Positions 1 through 15,354 of a stretch of 64,000 nt of DNA are shown piece after piece. A model generated the notes under the pieces. It was given only the letters and a program-made list of their open reading frames with translations. It did no database searches and had not been told where the DNA came from. Both the position numbers and the translations under genes were made by a program. Source of the stretch: Astropecten irregularis (lineage: Eukaryota; Echinodermata; Asteroidea; Paxillosida; Astropectinidae); NCBI GenBank assembly GCA_963971285.1, contig OZ020255.1:18000931-18064930 (forward strand), written 5' to 3'. Position 1 is the stretch's first letter, and every line of letters begins with the position of its first letter.

Positions 1-1627
1 TTGGAGGCGGGTTTGGATTCTTCCAACCATTGCACTTACAGGTATCATCAGCCTGCAGATAGAAGGTAAAATCATTTAATAAAAAACTCATTCAGAAATA
101 CACAATATTTACAGTTAATACCATCGTCAGTTATTCTTTCATTACTAATATGTAGGTACGTTACAATCCATGCACTGTGAGTAGGCCAGAAATGTCCACT
201 GTGCTTGCGCGGGCTTGTAGCCCTACTGGGGGATTGCCCTACAAAATGTGGCATTTTGATTGGTTGCCGGGGGGTAATTTTTTACTACATCATCGATATC
301 GTGTAGTTGGAGACTCATTCTTAATTCCTGTGAAAAAAAAATGGGATCCGTAGCTCCTTGCGATCGTGCGATCAACTTGAATTATTGGGTCACATTCAAC
401 CCTCTCCTATTCATAGATCAAATGTTCCTACTATTTTGAAAGGTATACATACAGATAAAGTGACGTTTCAACTACCTTGTGGTGAAATTTGGGTGGAATC
501 TGACGATCAGAAATGTGACTTTTTCGACCAGGAATGTCATGATGCTGTGCGTTGTTGTTGCATATTTGTACCCCTGCCCATATTGAATTTATGTAATTAA
601 CCACTAGAATTATAATTTATCTGATTAATCTTGGATAATTAATATCAATTTAAATCATGTATTTGAACCAGAATACTTCAATCTAATGTTGGAAAAGATT
701 TCATGCATTTATTTTAATCCCAAAGATATTTATGGACATAATTGTACAAAATTAGCCCTCCTCCAGTCCTCGATCACAACTTTTTTTTCAATGTAATGCA
801 AAACCATAGGGACCAAATATGCAAATTTTGGATCATGAAAATGGCTGTAACTTCCTTCAAAATAATGGTATGGAAGTGAGTGAGGTATCAAATGAAATGT
901 ATTCTCATGCTCTTTCAGATGATATACATTGCAGGGCATATCTATGATATCTAAAAATTTTGTAACATCCCTATAATATGTCAAATATAATAATATAATA
1001 GAAACTACAGAATATTATTAAAACTGGTAAGTAGAAAACGACAACTTTAAACAAATTATTAATTTTTATTCATCAATTATTATCTTCACAACCACTTATT
1101 GTTTTGTGAAATGAGTTAATTAATTTAATTAATTAACACAATTAATTCAATTAATTAACACAATTTACAAAACAATCAAAAGAATGCGTGGTGGTGATGA
1201 AGATTATAATTAATATTAAAATAACATTATTGACACATTTATAATTAAAATAACAGGTGTATTCTTCTGATTTTATGATTATTAAATCTCTTGTTAAAAA
1301 GTTAAGTCAATGTTATCATGAGAATTAAAGCATGTCGTATGACTGTGTATGTCGGAAATACACCTCTTTATCATTCATCAAGTAGGCCTACTATCAATAA
1401 CATTGAACAATCATACAATGACAAACCTTGCACGATGAGTACACGCCCAGTTTTTCCAGTTTCTTGGTCTTTGGGTAATTTCTAACTTGGGTTTTCCTCT
1501 GGGCGATTCTCTGGAGATTCATGGGTCGGCTGATCTCTCCAGGATTGATCTGTGTGGCCGATGCTCGACGCTGGCTCACCAATTCTGCGCTTGCAGGAGG
1601 AGCGGAGTCCGAATTGGCGGCCGCCAT
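1..1627 (-). CDS. KAT2A: GCN5/PCAF-type histone acetyltransferase, first two exons (partial)
   Basis: Exon 1 is 1627-1427 (67 codons) and exon 2 is 52-1, running off the left edge. The start is the ATG at 1627-1625 in a strong AAGATGG context; an upstream in-frame ATG at 1699 is possible but its extension looks like UTR. Exon 1 ends in KKLEKLGVYSSCK before a GT donor (1426-1425). Exon 2 follows a CTGCAG acceptor in phase 0 and reads ADDTCKCNGWKNPNP. From memory, animal GCN5/PCAF proteins carry KKLEKLGVxSACK followed by AxExCKCNGWKNP at the start of the PCAF N-terminal domain. The known family role is lysine acetylation of histone H3 as the catalytic subunit of SAGA/ATAC; the acetyltransferase domain and bromodomain would lie outside the window. 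It is head-to-head with METTL5, about 0.8 kb apart. KAT2A versus KAT2B cannot be decided; invertebrates usually have one gene. Confidence 0.88.
53..1426 (-). other. KAT2 intron 1
   Basis: AT-rich intron with near-palindromic TTAATTAA stretches around 1110-1165. It holds short open frames (for example 358-600 plus, 730-984 minus) in which I recognise no motif. I see no supported gene in it. Confidence 0.7.
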
Positions 1628-2430
1628 CTTGTTTTCTTTGTTAACAAGCTTGGAAAAAAGAAAGGCACGCAGAATCCATCCGGTGAAGGGTGAAGCCACG
1701 ATAAATCCCCGTGCAATTTAAATAATTTATACATAAACCACAGGGTGCTAAAAGGGATTTTGGTCTGGTTCCTAGCATTACCTTACGGCTAAATGCATGA
1801 TTTTATCATAGAGTGTGCATGCTAAGACTACTACATGTGTACATGCAAAACATTAAAAACAAAGCTGTTTGCTTGCAGTTGCAACTTACAACTTACAGTT
1901 ACAGTTGTTTACTATCCAGTAAATATCTGGCTAATGAAAAAGGTCTGAACCGTAGAGTGAAATCCTTCAATTTTTCTTCATTTCTTGTAGATGTTAAGCC
2001 ACCTCATGGTGAGTCTGAATCTGGAAAAAGTAAAGCCCCAAAAAAGGTTGATTTTTTGGGGGGTGTGTGCTTGAACTTTGAAGTTGAAAATAGTAGTAGG
2101 CCTAGCCTAGTTCTAGTAGCTAGGGCCTACTAACTGGGCCGGGCCTATTTCAAGTATATGTATTTGTAGTGTAAAATGTAAGTGGCTGTAGCAAACCTGT
2201 TGTCTGTTGATAAGTTTGAGTCATTTGTCTCTAGACTCATAAACTTGTTCCATTTCCAGATATGTGGATTGGTTCCAGATACATATCACAATACTAAGCT
2301 CGGATCCTGGGTCTGAGCGTAGCGATGACCGATGTATCTGGGCTCTGATTACAAGTGTAGGAAAGAATTCCACCGACGGCCATCACTTGTGCACAAACCT
2401 TTGGGACCAACAGAGAGCGTTTTGATAAAA
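1628..2430. promoter_or_regulatory. Head-to-head intergenic region, probable bidirectional promoter
   Basis: This stretch of about 800 bp separates the divergent KAT2 and METTL5 start codons. No TATA box is obvious at either end. Bidirectional promoter use is inferred from the geometry only. Confidence 0.45.
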
Positions 2431-5678
<3,248 letters not shown>

Positions 5679-6424
5679 CATAAGGACATATAATGTAGTC
5701 AATATTTATGTAAATATACTTTTGGGCTGTCAGAATTGTTCTTTACAATGCATACAACGCTTTCTTAGTTAATTTCAGAGGGAAAATATGCTTGGCCATT
5801 TAACTTGTTGCAGATATCTTCAACTTCAATATATCACTTTATTGTGGCTCATCATGAAAGATTACTAATTTAATTTTTATTTTTAAAATGTACAAAAATT
5901 AGAATTTGATAATTGGTTTTTGTGAAGCCTGCCTAGCTTAGGTGGCTGGACGTTTCTCTTACAAATACAAACTTTGTTCAATGAATGATATTGATTTTCG
6001 TTAAATTTTGTTACGTTTGTATGCAGTGTCCAAAAAGTGTGCAGAAAATTATGGTCAACTTGTCGACTAAGAAATCCACATGGCATAAATTGTTTAGTGG
6101 TTTTTCTTCTTGTTTATTTCTTTGGTCTCCTTTTTTTATTTGGTTCAGTTGAAGTTAAGTCACCACATTTCAAAAAATAAATTGGATTTCTGACCGGTGA
6201 AAAAACTACCTAAAGGATTTTTGCCAAAGTTGCCGAAAATGCCGAATAAAGACGCAGCGAGCCTGAAATGTGCCGACCATATGGTGCCGACTACAAAGCC
6301 CGCCACCAACGTTCACATAATTCAAGATGGCAGCCCCCATGTGTTGATCACGACCCGAGAGAGCGGTAATCGTTCTGTTGAATTTTCGACCTTTTTCAGG
6401 GAATTGCTACATTAGATCTGCGTC
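5679..6424 (+). other. METTL5 3' flank and RPP25L upstream region
   Basis: No supported coding sequence. An open stretch at 6239-6365 could be read as coding, but it is more simply 5' UTR of the next gene. The proposed RPP25L first exon ends at 6425 before a GTAAGT donor. Confidence 0.45.
6176..6181 (+). terminator. Candidate METTL5 polyadenylation signal
   Basis: An AATAAA hexamer lies about 500 bp after the METTL5 stop codon. It is assigned by position only. Confidence 0.4.
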
Positions 6425-9400
6425 AGTAAGTGTCCCGCTTGCTATTCGTTTGGGTTGTTTGATATTTGTTTGATATTTTCCGGCCAGTAATGTTTTATTG
6501 CAATGGACTACACCGTGCACGTAGGCCTCTACATCCGTACGATAACGCACCAACACCAACCGTTGCCCACTGTACAGTGCACTGCATTCATGGCCATGTC
6601 AGTGCACATCTACTGCTCCATGCACAGATGCGCTGACTGACCATGGAGGTATACTTCCATGCAGTGACTGACCATGCACTGTAGTCTGTACTTATGACAC
6701 ATGCAGCTATCATCAGGTCAATCAATCATGTCAATTAATTACAAGAAGTTACAGACATGACATCACAGAGGACCTAGCTGCAGTAACTGTAGCCCAATAT
6801 TTCTCCTGACGTTGTTGTCGTATATAGGGCTACAGGTCAATCAATATGGATATCATCTGTTGAGAATTCCCCACCCCTAAAATGACTGTTATTTAGCGAT
6901 CTGTGGCATAATGACTCACCCTGGTGTTCCTGATGTCGTGAAGAAGCATTCAGAAGAAACAAAATTCAATTTTCATTTTGGATTTCGACAAAACGAGCAA
7001 TTTTCGGCCCAAATCTCAGTACATACAATTTGACTTGGATTCTGCGGCAAATTTCCCACAGTGCTTTGCGAAATAATATAAGGAAATACATAAGAATTTA
7101 ACTCTTTCCTAGTACCCTGTCCAGTCTACATTCCATTTACGTGCAATGGAGCGAACGGCACCAGTCTACTCCCTGATCTACACGTGCAGAATTCTCGAGA
7201 GTTCTCGAGAATTCTCAAGAGTTCTCGAGAATTTCTCGAGAACTCGCGAGAACTCTCGAGAATTCTCGAGAACTCGCGAGAACTCTCGATAATTCTCGAG
7301 AATTTCTTGAGAATTCCAAGTCATTTTGTATGTACTGAGATTTGGGCCGAAAATTGCTCGTTTTGTCGAAATCCAAAATGAAAATTGAATTTTGTTTCTT
7401 CTGAATGCTTCTTCACGACATCAGGAACACCAGGGTGAGTCATTATGCCACAGATCGCTAAATAACAGTCATTTTAGGGGTGGGGAATTCTCAACAGATG
7501 ATATCCATATTGATTGACCTGTAGCCCTATATACGACAACAACGTCAGGAGTAATATTGGGCTACAGTTACTGCAGCTAAGAGGACCCGTCACCAGAACA
7601 GCCCAAGCCAAGGTCAACTAGTAATAACCACTTTATTTCTTGTTATAGACTTACTACTACTAGTCAGTACTCAGTACAGTAGAGAATGCACTGTAGTGTA
7701 CTTTATACTATAGGCCTCCATGCCATGTTAGTTATAAATCAAAAAGTATGTATTCCGTGGTTTGACCTAACAGGCTAACTAAGTTAGGTCCATGTCCCCA
7801 TTTCAGACCAAGGGTTACGGACAACTTGTTGTCCATGTTCCCATCTTGGCTTGGACAATCATCACTACTAATTCCTAACTGGCTAACAGCCTAACACAGA
7901 GTTCTATAGCCTTCATTACCTTAGATAGTAAGATAATGAGGGCTTCTAGTGATTGCTACTCATTCTAAGTATCGGATCTCATATGCTTTTTAATTTCAGT
8001 GGATTATTACGTGAAAGAAGGAGGCACAGTCAGTGAGCCAGGGATCACATTGAGTCCTCAGCCTGATCAGCATCCAGATGAATTTGAAATGGTTGAGATA
8101 CCCGACGGACAAGAAAGCAAGTTGTTTTTGAATCTTGGTCTTGACCTCTGCGATGTCACGACGATGAAGGTCAAAGCGGGCAGCAAAGTGCGGAATCTTC
8201 TTGGTTTTGCCTTGAAGAAAATCAAGGTATGTTATTAGCTAGGACGGACTGCTTACTCATAATAGCATTCCTGGAGATTAGTCCATCTGGTTAATTATCT
8301 GGAAACAGCTTCTACAGTAAACTAACTCACCTTAATACAACTCTTCATCTGTTGGGTCTGGGTACCAGCTCCAGAGTGAGACTAGTCTCCAAGAATGCCC
8401 TCATAACAGAGCATGATACAAGTAACAGCTGTAGGACACAGCTGGACCAAAATGATGACCTGAAATATTTCACAGAGATCTTTATAAAATGCTTTTTTTT
8501 TTCGAGAAAGATCAAAACCTTTGAAAGTTTTAATAAGATCCTGCTAAGATTTGAAACGTCGGGCCCTCTTAACTCTAAGCAGAGTACAATGTAATTGGTT
8601 GCCTGCAGGCCCTCCAGCTGCTCTCTAGCTCCAAGAAGGTAGCTCTTACTTGAATGCCACTTTCAGGAGCTGTACATGCATTCTACGTTTTCCTAAGAGC
8701 ATGTCCAGTCCTGGGGCCAACTTCACAAAGCACTAAAGATTGATCTAAGTGTGAATTAATCCTAATTGCTAAGCAAAGTGTGATGTCACAAACTCACAAT
8801 ACGAATCACTATGGTGATACTGACAACTCATCTTAAGATTAATCTTAGTGTGTGGTGAAATCCAGCCCTGGACCTATCTGATTTGGACATGAACCCATCT
8901 TCCCTCTCTTATTTCCCTTCATCATGTGAATCCTCCCAGGAAGAAGCCACAAGAAGCATTATCTTCACTGGCTCAGGTCCGGCCATCAGCAAGACCATAA
9001 CCTGCGTAGAGATCATCAAACGGAATGTGAAAACACTTCAGCAGATCTCAAAGATATTCTACAAGAGGTAAGAAAGACATTCTACTTTATATGAGTTATA
9101 GTAGATTCTGTATGTATTTATTGTGGGCGTATTGTTTCAAATTGGATGGGAAAGGCATGATAAACTCAACAGGTTATATATGACGCTGACATTTTTCCGA
9201 TTGTCTTGTTTTGTCTTACAGATCAGCAGAATATTGGAATCCTAAAGAGGAAGAACTAGACAGGTTGGTATCAGTTATCAAAATTTCTATGAACCATAAA
9301 CCCTTCTGCATAGTGCATACCACTGCTTACCACACATTTTTCTTCCTGTGGTAAGTGTGGTATCCTGAATACTACAATACATCCCAGTGTGGTTTGTGTG

Positions 9401-11798
9401 GTTTATGATCCAGTTTACTTTGTGGAGACTGTTGTAATGTTTGGTTGGCAGCTCTTTGTCTTGTGTGGTAAGTGTACAGAGGTTGAGAGTCTGTCTAAGT
9501 ATAAGTAGCAGCATGATATGAAGTGTCTATAGCTTAAAGTTATACATGTATACAGGTGTTTTTTTTTACAAAAGCTACTTTTGTAAATATACTCTTGTGT
9601 ACCTAATTGTTATTGTCAGCAACAAATCGTTCAGCTCATGGTGGTGCCTTTTGGGCGAACTGTGACACAATCTGATTCACTTCATACAGGAACATTGCAT
9701 TGTTTTGTGCTGGGACTCCAGCATCTAACTCCAGTTTCACAAAGATGCAAAACACATACACACGCATTTGCGAAGTATAGAAAGTTTGTCTTGCCAGAGG
9801 TCGATTTCACAAAGCCCTACGATCGATCTTAACTTGAGTTATGAAGGATAACCCATCATATCCTACGTAGGGCTGCAATGCATTATAAGTCCTACGATTG
9901 ATAGTAAGTTACAATGAGCTTGGTTTAATCAACCCCTGGTCTATTGCAGTTTGCAAACCAAAATTCCATACAATTTTTGCTTCTCACAATTTTTTACACA
10001 GCAAAGTTTTGCTTTGCATAATAATCATGTGAAACATTCCTAAGTGCTGATATTCTCACTTGTAAACATAATACACTATACACTAAACAAAACAATTGAC
10101 TATTTCACTTTTTTGTCTGAGTCTGCTATCTGCTTTTCCTTGTCCTGTGGCAAAATTACAGGAAACGTCCCAGAGCCTTCGATTTCATTTGAACCCAATG
10201 TAAAGAAACTATTAATACTGTGAAAGTGAAACCAACATAATGTGAAGATGATGCACTGCATTATCTGATTGTGGAATTCCCGATAAAGTTCCCACAGATT
10301 TACCCACCGACCGGTTTCGGTTCTGCAACATTAAAAACAAAAAATTCCCATGCTGCCGGACACAGCTTTGTTTTCGCTGAATAGTTTCAGAAGATTCTTT
10401 GCATGTTATATTTCCAGTAACTTCCTGATTTCATTTCAAAGGCTTTGGAACCAGCTACATTGCTTTGTTTCGGCAGGTTTCGTTAATGCAATCAGACAAT
10501 GCTTTTAATTGCTCTCTGTACATTACTCCATGAAGCTTCCTCTTAAAGGGATAACATACACTGTATTGTTAGTAACAGTCACTGAACTGCACTTACAATA
10601 ATATGACATCTTACATTATAAATGAAATATCGCACCTTTGAAATTTAAGGTAAATCTGTCAATTATAAAGCCATGAAAACAATTATATACAAACCAATTT
10701 TTTTTTCAAACATTATTTTGCACATTCATTGCTACTTATAAGACAAATTGATAAGAATTTCAGTCATTGTTTTACTGTTTCTCCAAATAAATATAGCTTT
10801 TTAGACCCAAATTGTTTGGTTTAGGATGTCTACAATTTGATTCCTTCGCATGATTTTTACCTAAATATGTAAACATTTCTAAACAAAATTTTGTTTAATC
10901 TTTACAATGATTCAAATTTGAGTTATTATGCCATTATGATGGTTTTTATTTTCTAGATTGAAAGTGACGAGACACATACCTGCCATTGCCGTCCTGCTTT
11001 CAAAGGAATCATTGGATACCAAAGAGCCTGGGTAAGGAATGCAAAAGGGTTGGATTCGAACCCTGAACCATTTTTATTGAAAGTGGCCTTTCCATCCTCA
11101 AAACGCAACATTTGAGACAGTTGATATTTCAATACCTTAAAAGCAGCAGGTGGAAGCAGAATTCTAACTCTGGACCATTCTTAGTGGAGTATGGCTTTCC
11201 ATCCTCAAAATGCAACAGGTGGTTTCACACATTCTGGCTGTATTATTGAAGTTGATATTTGCAGCAGATGGATAAGAACCCTGGACCGTTCTTAGTAGAG
11301 TTCAGCATTCCATCCACAAAATTCAACAGTCAGCTGGATTCAAAACTTGTGGCTTTCTCATTGCAGCTGATCATTTCATACCTTAAAACTAAGCTATAGG
11401 TGGATTCAAACCGTGGACCATTCCTATTCAGGATGAGCATTCTATACCAAAAAAGCAGTGGGGGATTCAATCCCCTGCAGTCTATATTGAAGTTGAGCAT
11501 CCCTCCCATAAACTCTAACAGACTTGGTGTAATACCCATCTAACCGCTCAGGTATCAGGGACCAGGGTTATATACAGGCCTTCCGTCAGGATCGAACCAA
11601 GGCAAGACGAGGAAAAGGACCAACCCCCACAAAGCCAAGCAGACCAAGAGACCAGTCCAATCAAGCTCCACGCCGGAAGACTCCAAGAAGCCTTCCCAGG
11701 CCAGGGATGGGGCTCGGAGGCAACCATCTGCTAAGAAGAACCAGAACAGAAAGAACAAAGGAAACGTACAGACGAAAAGAGAAGAGGCAGCAAAATGA
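6425..11798 (+). CDS. RPP25L: Ribonuclease P/MRP subunit p25-like, Alba-domain protein
   Basis: Coding exons are 6425 (the A of ATG), 8000-8226, 8940-9067, 9222-9263, 10957-11031 and 11552-11798, giving 240 codons (239 aa) in phase throughout. The protein opens MDYYVKEGGTV, resembling the human p25-like start MEHYRKAGSVE (from memory). The Alba core follows: VKAGSKVRNLLGFA, then FTGSGPAISKTITCVEIIKR, then a region ending HIPAIAVLLSKESLD. After the conserved GYQ comes a Lys/Arg-rich low-complexity tail ending at TGA 11796-11798. The known role is RNA binding, as a heterodimer with POP7, to the P3 arm of RNase P and RNase MRP RNA. The exact first exon is inferred from the phase-1 junction. An alternative first exon (6239-6365) is in phase but gives an extension unlike the family. 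Confidence 0.87.
6775..7579. mobile_element. Long foldback element with 8-bp target duplication (hAT-like)
   Basis: Arms of about 270 bp (about 6775-7041 and 7309-7579) are near-identical inverted copies beginning TAGCTGCAGTAACTG. The 8-bp duplication AGAGGACC flanks both sides (6767-6774 and 7580-7587). An 8-bp duplication and TAG-type ends suggest the hAT superfamily. No transposase is present. It sits in the first intron of RPP25L. Confidence 0.87.
7190..7310. repeat. Palindromic TCTCGAGAATTC microsatellite-like core
   Basis: The loop of the foldback element is built of repeated self-complementary units related to GTTCTCGAGAATTCTCGAG, with CTCGCGAG variants. Each unit can itself fold. Confidence 0.85.
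8300..8395. repeat. Fragment of dispersed repeat also at 26273-26380
   Basis: AAACTAACTCACCTTAATAC and GGGTCTGGGTACCAGCTCC here resemble the interior and one arm of the inverted-repeat element near 26.3 kb. It lies in an RPP25L intron. Confidence 0.5.
8713..8870. mobile_element. Small MITE-like element, TTCACAAAG family
   Basis: The ends are imperfect inverted repeats (CAACTTCACAAAGCACTAA versus the complement of TTAGTGTGTGGTGAAATCC). The interior TAATTGCTAAGCAAAGTGTG recurs near 50.97 kb. It is intronic in RPP25L. Confidence 0.6.
9795..9960. mobile_element. Probable relative of the TTCACAAAG element
   Basis: It begins GTCGATTTCACAAAGCCC and contains repeated CCTACGATTGAT/CTACGATCGAT motifs. 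The similarity to the copies at 8.7 and 50.9 kb is weak and mostly terminal. Confidence 0.35.
11045..11540. repeat. Degenerate tandem repeat of about 110 bp in RPP25L intron 5
   Basis: About five diverged units carry the string GATTCGAACCCTGGACCAT, then a TTxxTATTGAAGTTGA-like segment and CATTCCATCCTCAAAACGCA. The unit is clearest at 11051, 11163, 11277 and 11402. Confidence 0.6.
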
Positions 11799-13580
11799 AG
11801 ATATCCATATATGGCTACGGAGAGATGGTTGGACACAGAGACGTTGGACTCGAACCCTGAACCAGGGCTGGTTCCAAACTGACCGATGGTCACTGAGGAT
11901 AGTACACTTCATGTGGTCATAATGACAATGACAATGGCCATGGGAGACAGGTGTCAGCAGCCGACAAGTGGTCACAATTGCCAAGTTGTCACCTAATGGT
12001 TTCCGATCAGTCATCAGGTAGCTCCACTTTGTGGCCAAATTTTATTGATGAGTGATGGCCATTGTAGACTAGTACCATGGACAGGTGACCAGAATGGACA
12101 AGTGGCCATAATTGATAGTTGGATACCCCTTCAGATCCCCCCCCCCCCCCCATCTAAAAAATCCAATGATATTCTCCGAAATTTCTTTGAAACAACACCA
12201 AATGTTCCTGTGGGTTTGAAAAATGAACTGAGTCCAACAAATTCACTTTGCAGGACCTTTCCCAGATGTCAGTTCAGGGATTGCAAAGGTCAGCACATAA
12301 TCATAAATTTACGAAATTTTTTCTTCAATTAGATTTTTCCTTGTGGTGGCACGTAATCATTCTTTTGGGGACAAAAATTCATCTCAATTAGAACAGTATT
12401 GTTTGTTCCGCCAAAAAGGTCATGTAATGCCACTTGATTGTGTAAATGGCTTCAAATAACATGATATTATTCCAATGTGTCTTTTTTTATCGACACTTGG
12501 GAGGGGGGGGGGACCGATTGTCATTTCCTTCCTGAAAGTAGGGGAAACACAATTCGATTTAGAAAAAAAAAACAGTTTGATGCATTCGACTGTGTTAAGG
12601 GGAAATTGGCACTGGGGAAAATCTCCACTGCACTCGTGACAACATAATGCCAAGTCTATGCCTGGGTTTGTACTAGGGAGACCAAAATAGATCAAAGGTT
12701 GGCCAGTGCAGTTTGCTTATATACGACTCGTTGTCGTATGGTAATTTTGTGAAGTCATGCGATGGACATTTTATTATTGTCTAGGAGTAAGTGTTGAACT
12801 TGTGTGAGTTGTGTCTGCTGTTAGAGAAGGTCCAAGTTGTTGTTTCCAGTCAATAGTATGATCAAGAAAGATTATGTTCAAATTAGGCTTACCCTTGCAT
12901 TCTATCTCTGTATCTCCGACGAAAAATCATTATAAAGAAAAATCCTGCAAGGATCGAGACGTCAGGCCATCCCAAACTACTCTGAGCATTAAATATTTTA
13001 ATCATTTAAGGTTAATATTTCAGCCGTTTTATGATTAATTTTTGGATTTGAAACCAAAAGTTTGGTTTTGACGGGGTCGGGTAATGTATGTCAGCCACTC
13101 AGCTTTTTTTTTCGAAAAAGTGTAGAGAAATAGAGATGGCTCTAAAGTGATCGTCTGGAATTTCCAGTTCAGTTTTGGAGTTTTATTCTGATGAAACACC
13201 AAACAAGTACGGAGTGCTTGTGTCTTGTTTGGCGGTTCAGTATTGAGTACCCTTTTTTTGAAGGCTGTAGATTTTTGTTAACCGTTGCGGAGGATTGAAC
13301 AGAATAACAGGGCATCTCTGTTTTGTTTTGGATGAAACTGAGCAGAAGATTAAAAACTATAGTCTTATTTGGATCAATAAATAAAAATATATTATATTAA
13401 TGAACAAAATGAGGTTATGTTACTGTGATGTCACCTATTTTGATTATGTAGTGATTTTGTTTCTAAAAATCCCGGCTGACGCCTCTGTTGGTTCGGGTTT
13501 TTATTTGTTTTGCTTTGTGGATTGTTTTGCTTTTTTTTTGTGTGAATTAATCAACAGCCGCTGCGCCCTCTTTGAATCAG
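11799..13580. other. Intergenic, no supported gene
   Basis: Contains a poly-C run near 12138-12150 and G/T homopolymers. Open frames here are short and show no recognisable domain. Confidence 0.6.
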
Positions 13581-13582
13581 TT

Positions 13583-13962
13583 AAAGGCATTGCATACGTT
13601 TGGTAATGACTCTGAAAATTTATGGCAATAAAAACTTACTTGGTTCGGAGAACTACAGCTGCTTTGGATAGTATAATGCATATTGAGAAACGTTCAATTC
13701 GAAGTACCGCGGTAATGGAAAAATATGTCACTTTTTATCTCCAAAAATTAGTCTGAGAATCGTCATGACCGTAACGCTTCTCAGCTATTGACTAACTGTT
13801 CTCTGGCGTGAAATAACCGCTCTAGTTTGTCGCCAAAATCTCAAAAACGCTACCACCTTTTGAAGTGAAACTTTCACAGGTTAGTTTTATGGTTTATATA
13901 TACAATTATATTGGTTTGAAACAAACAGTAGGCTCAAATTACCAAACGTATGCAATCCCTAT
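13583..13962. mobile_element. MITE with GCATTGCATACGTTTGGTAAT ends
   Basis: The left end AAAGGCATTGCATACG and the right end (complement AGGGATTGCATACG) form inverted repeats of about 25 bp, within TTAA/TATAA flanks. The internal AAAACTTACTTGG and GATAGTATAATGCA strings resemble, from memory, an abundant echinoderm MITE family. Confidence 0.75.
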
Positions 13963-15109
13963 AAGTGTGCCATGCCTTCCAAAAGTTTGATGATCTGGGA
14001 ATGAACCGCTGCCAGCTCACGAGACACCAAAAGGGGAAATCAAAGTAGGATTACTGAGTCAATCAGCGGAAGTCATGTGGATCGCCGGTGGTTATTGGGA
14101 AATGCTTATCTACAAGAGAAGGGTTGCCCACACTATACGCGACAGCTACATGTGTATAATGAAATAATGTTAGTATTTCCTTAGATGGAAAAAAACCAGG
14201 AACTATATCTGTGTTTGATGTCGTCACATGAAGGTCAGCTGACCGTAATATCAAGGAAGTATGACTAACAGAACCAGACGGTTATTGGTTCTTGATCATA
14301 GCGTAAAAGCCCTACCTCTCCACAAGTGTCATCATTTTGTTATCGGAGCTCAAAATGAATTGTTGACATTGATTCATTATTATAAAGCACCATTTGCTGT
14401 AGACGCAGTGAGGGATTAGGACAAAGTTAACTGCTCTCCTGATGACTAATTCGTTTACAAAATAGGTGAGTGCAGGTAGGTAAGCCTACAATAACTTTAG
14501 TCAAAATAATGGCCATGACATTGAAGTGCGGCGCGCGCCGTTGAGTGACTTGCAATGCCTACAAGGATTCGGTGCTTCTTCGTGGAAGCAATTGATTTCA
14601 ATTCTAAAATTTTCAACTTTATTTCAAACCTAGTGCCAACAATTTTCGCCAATAAGCAGTAAATTCACAAGCAAGGCAGTCACCCCAGCAATTTAAACAC
14701 CGTCAATGGAATTGTCATTGCCAGTCTTCAATGAATTCCTTTTTGACATGATGGAGTGTCAGTCTCATTGACTTCTAGCTTTTGCCTACGTAGCGCAGCA
14801 CACTCGCAACGATTTTTTAACCAGCGGCGTAAATAATCTAGGGAAAACGGCGTTCCGGTGCAAGCGCTAAAATTGCGCCCCGTTCGAACTTCTGATGCCA
14901 ATGCAAAAAAAAGATCACCGGCGGCCGTCTATAGTCGAGTCAGGACAATCGAAATGAGCGCCATAATATTAAGTATCATGAAAAGTTGATTGCATGATAC
15001 GTGAGTTATTATTTATTTTTTCAATGACTGATGACAGTAAGTATTTTTGCTACTCTAATGGCGCCGGGTGGGAGGCCTTGACGTTTCGATCTCAGATTTT
15101 TGAGGATCT
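13963..15109. other. Intergenic, no supported gene
   Basis: Mixed-composition sequence with no convincing open frame or repeat. Confidence 0.5.
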
Positions 15110-15111
15110 TA

Positions 15112-15352
15112 GGGCGTTTTCGAAACGGAGGCTCAGGCTCCGTTTCAGGCTCAGGCTCCATTTCGTGAATCCATTCCAAAACAACGGGCATCGAAATAGA
15201 GGCTTTTGGCTGCGGTTTTGAAGTAGATTCTCTAGTTTGAAAAGGAAAACAGAGTTTCAGCTTCGATGAAAAACCACAACCTATATTTTCAGCATATGGA
15301 TGTCAGAGCTGGAGCCTGAGCCTGAGCCTAAGCCTCCGTTTCGAAAACGCCC
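15112..15352. mobile_element. MITE, GGGCGTTTTCGAAACGGAGG family, copy 1
   Basis: Inverted termini GGGCGTTTTCGAAACGGAGG / CCTCCGTTTCGAAAACGCCC are flanked by TA on both sides (15110-15111 and 15353-15354). GGCTCAGGCTC repeats lie inside the arms. A second copy in opposite orientation lies at 52704-52932. Confidence 0.85.
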
Positions 15353-15354
15353 TA

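Noticed and set aside
6239-6365. Alternative coding first exon for RPP25L
   Set aside because: In phase with exon 2, but it would add 43 residues unlike the family and ignores the split-ATG start that matches the human N-terminus.
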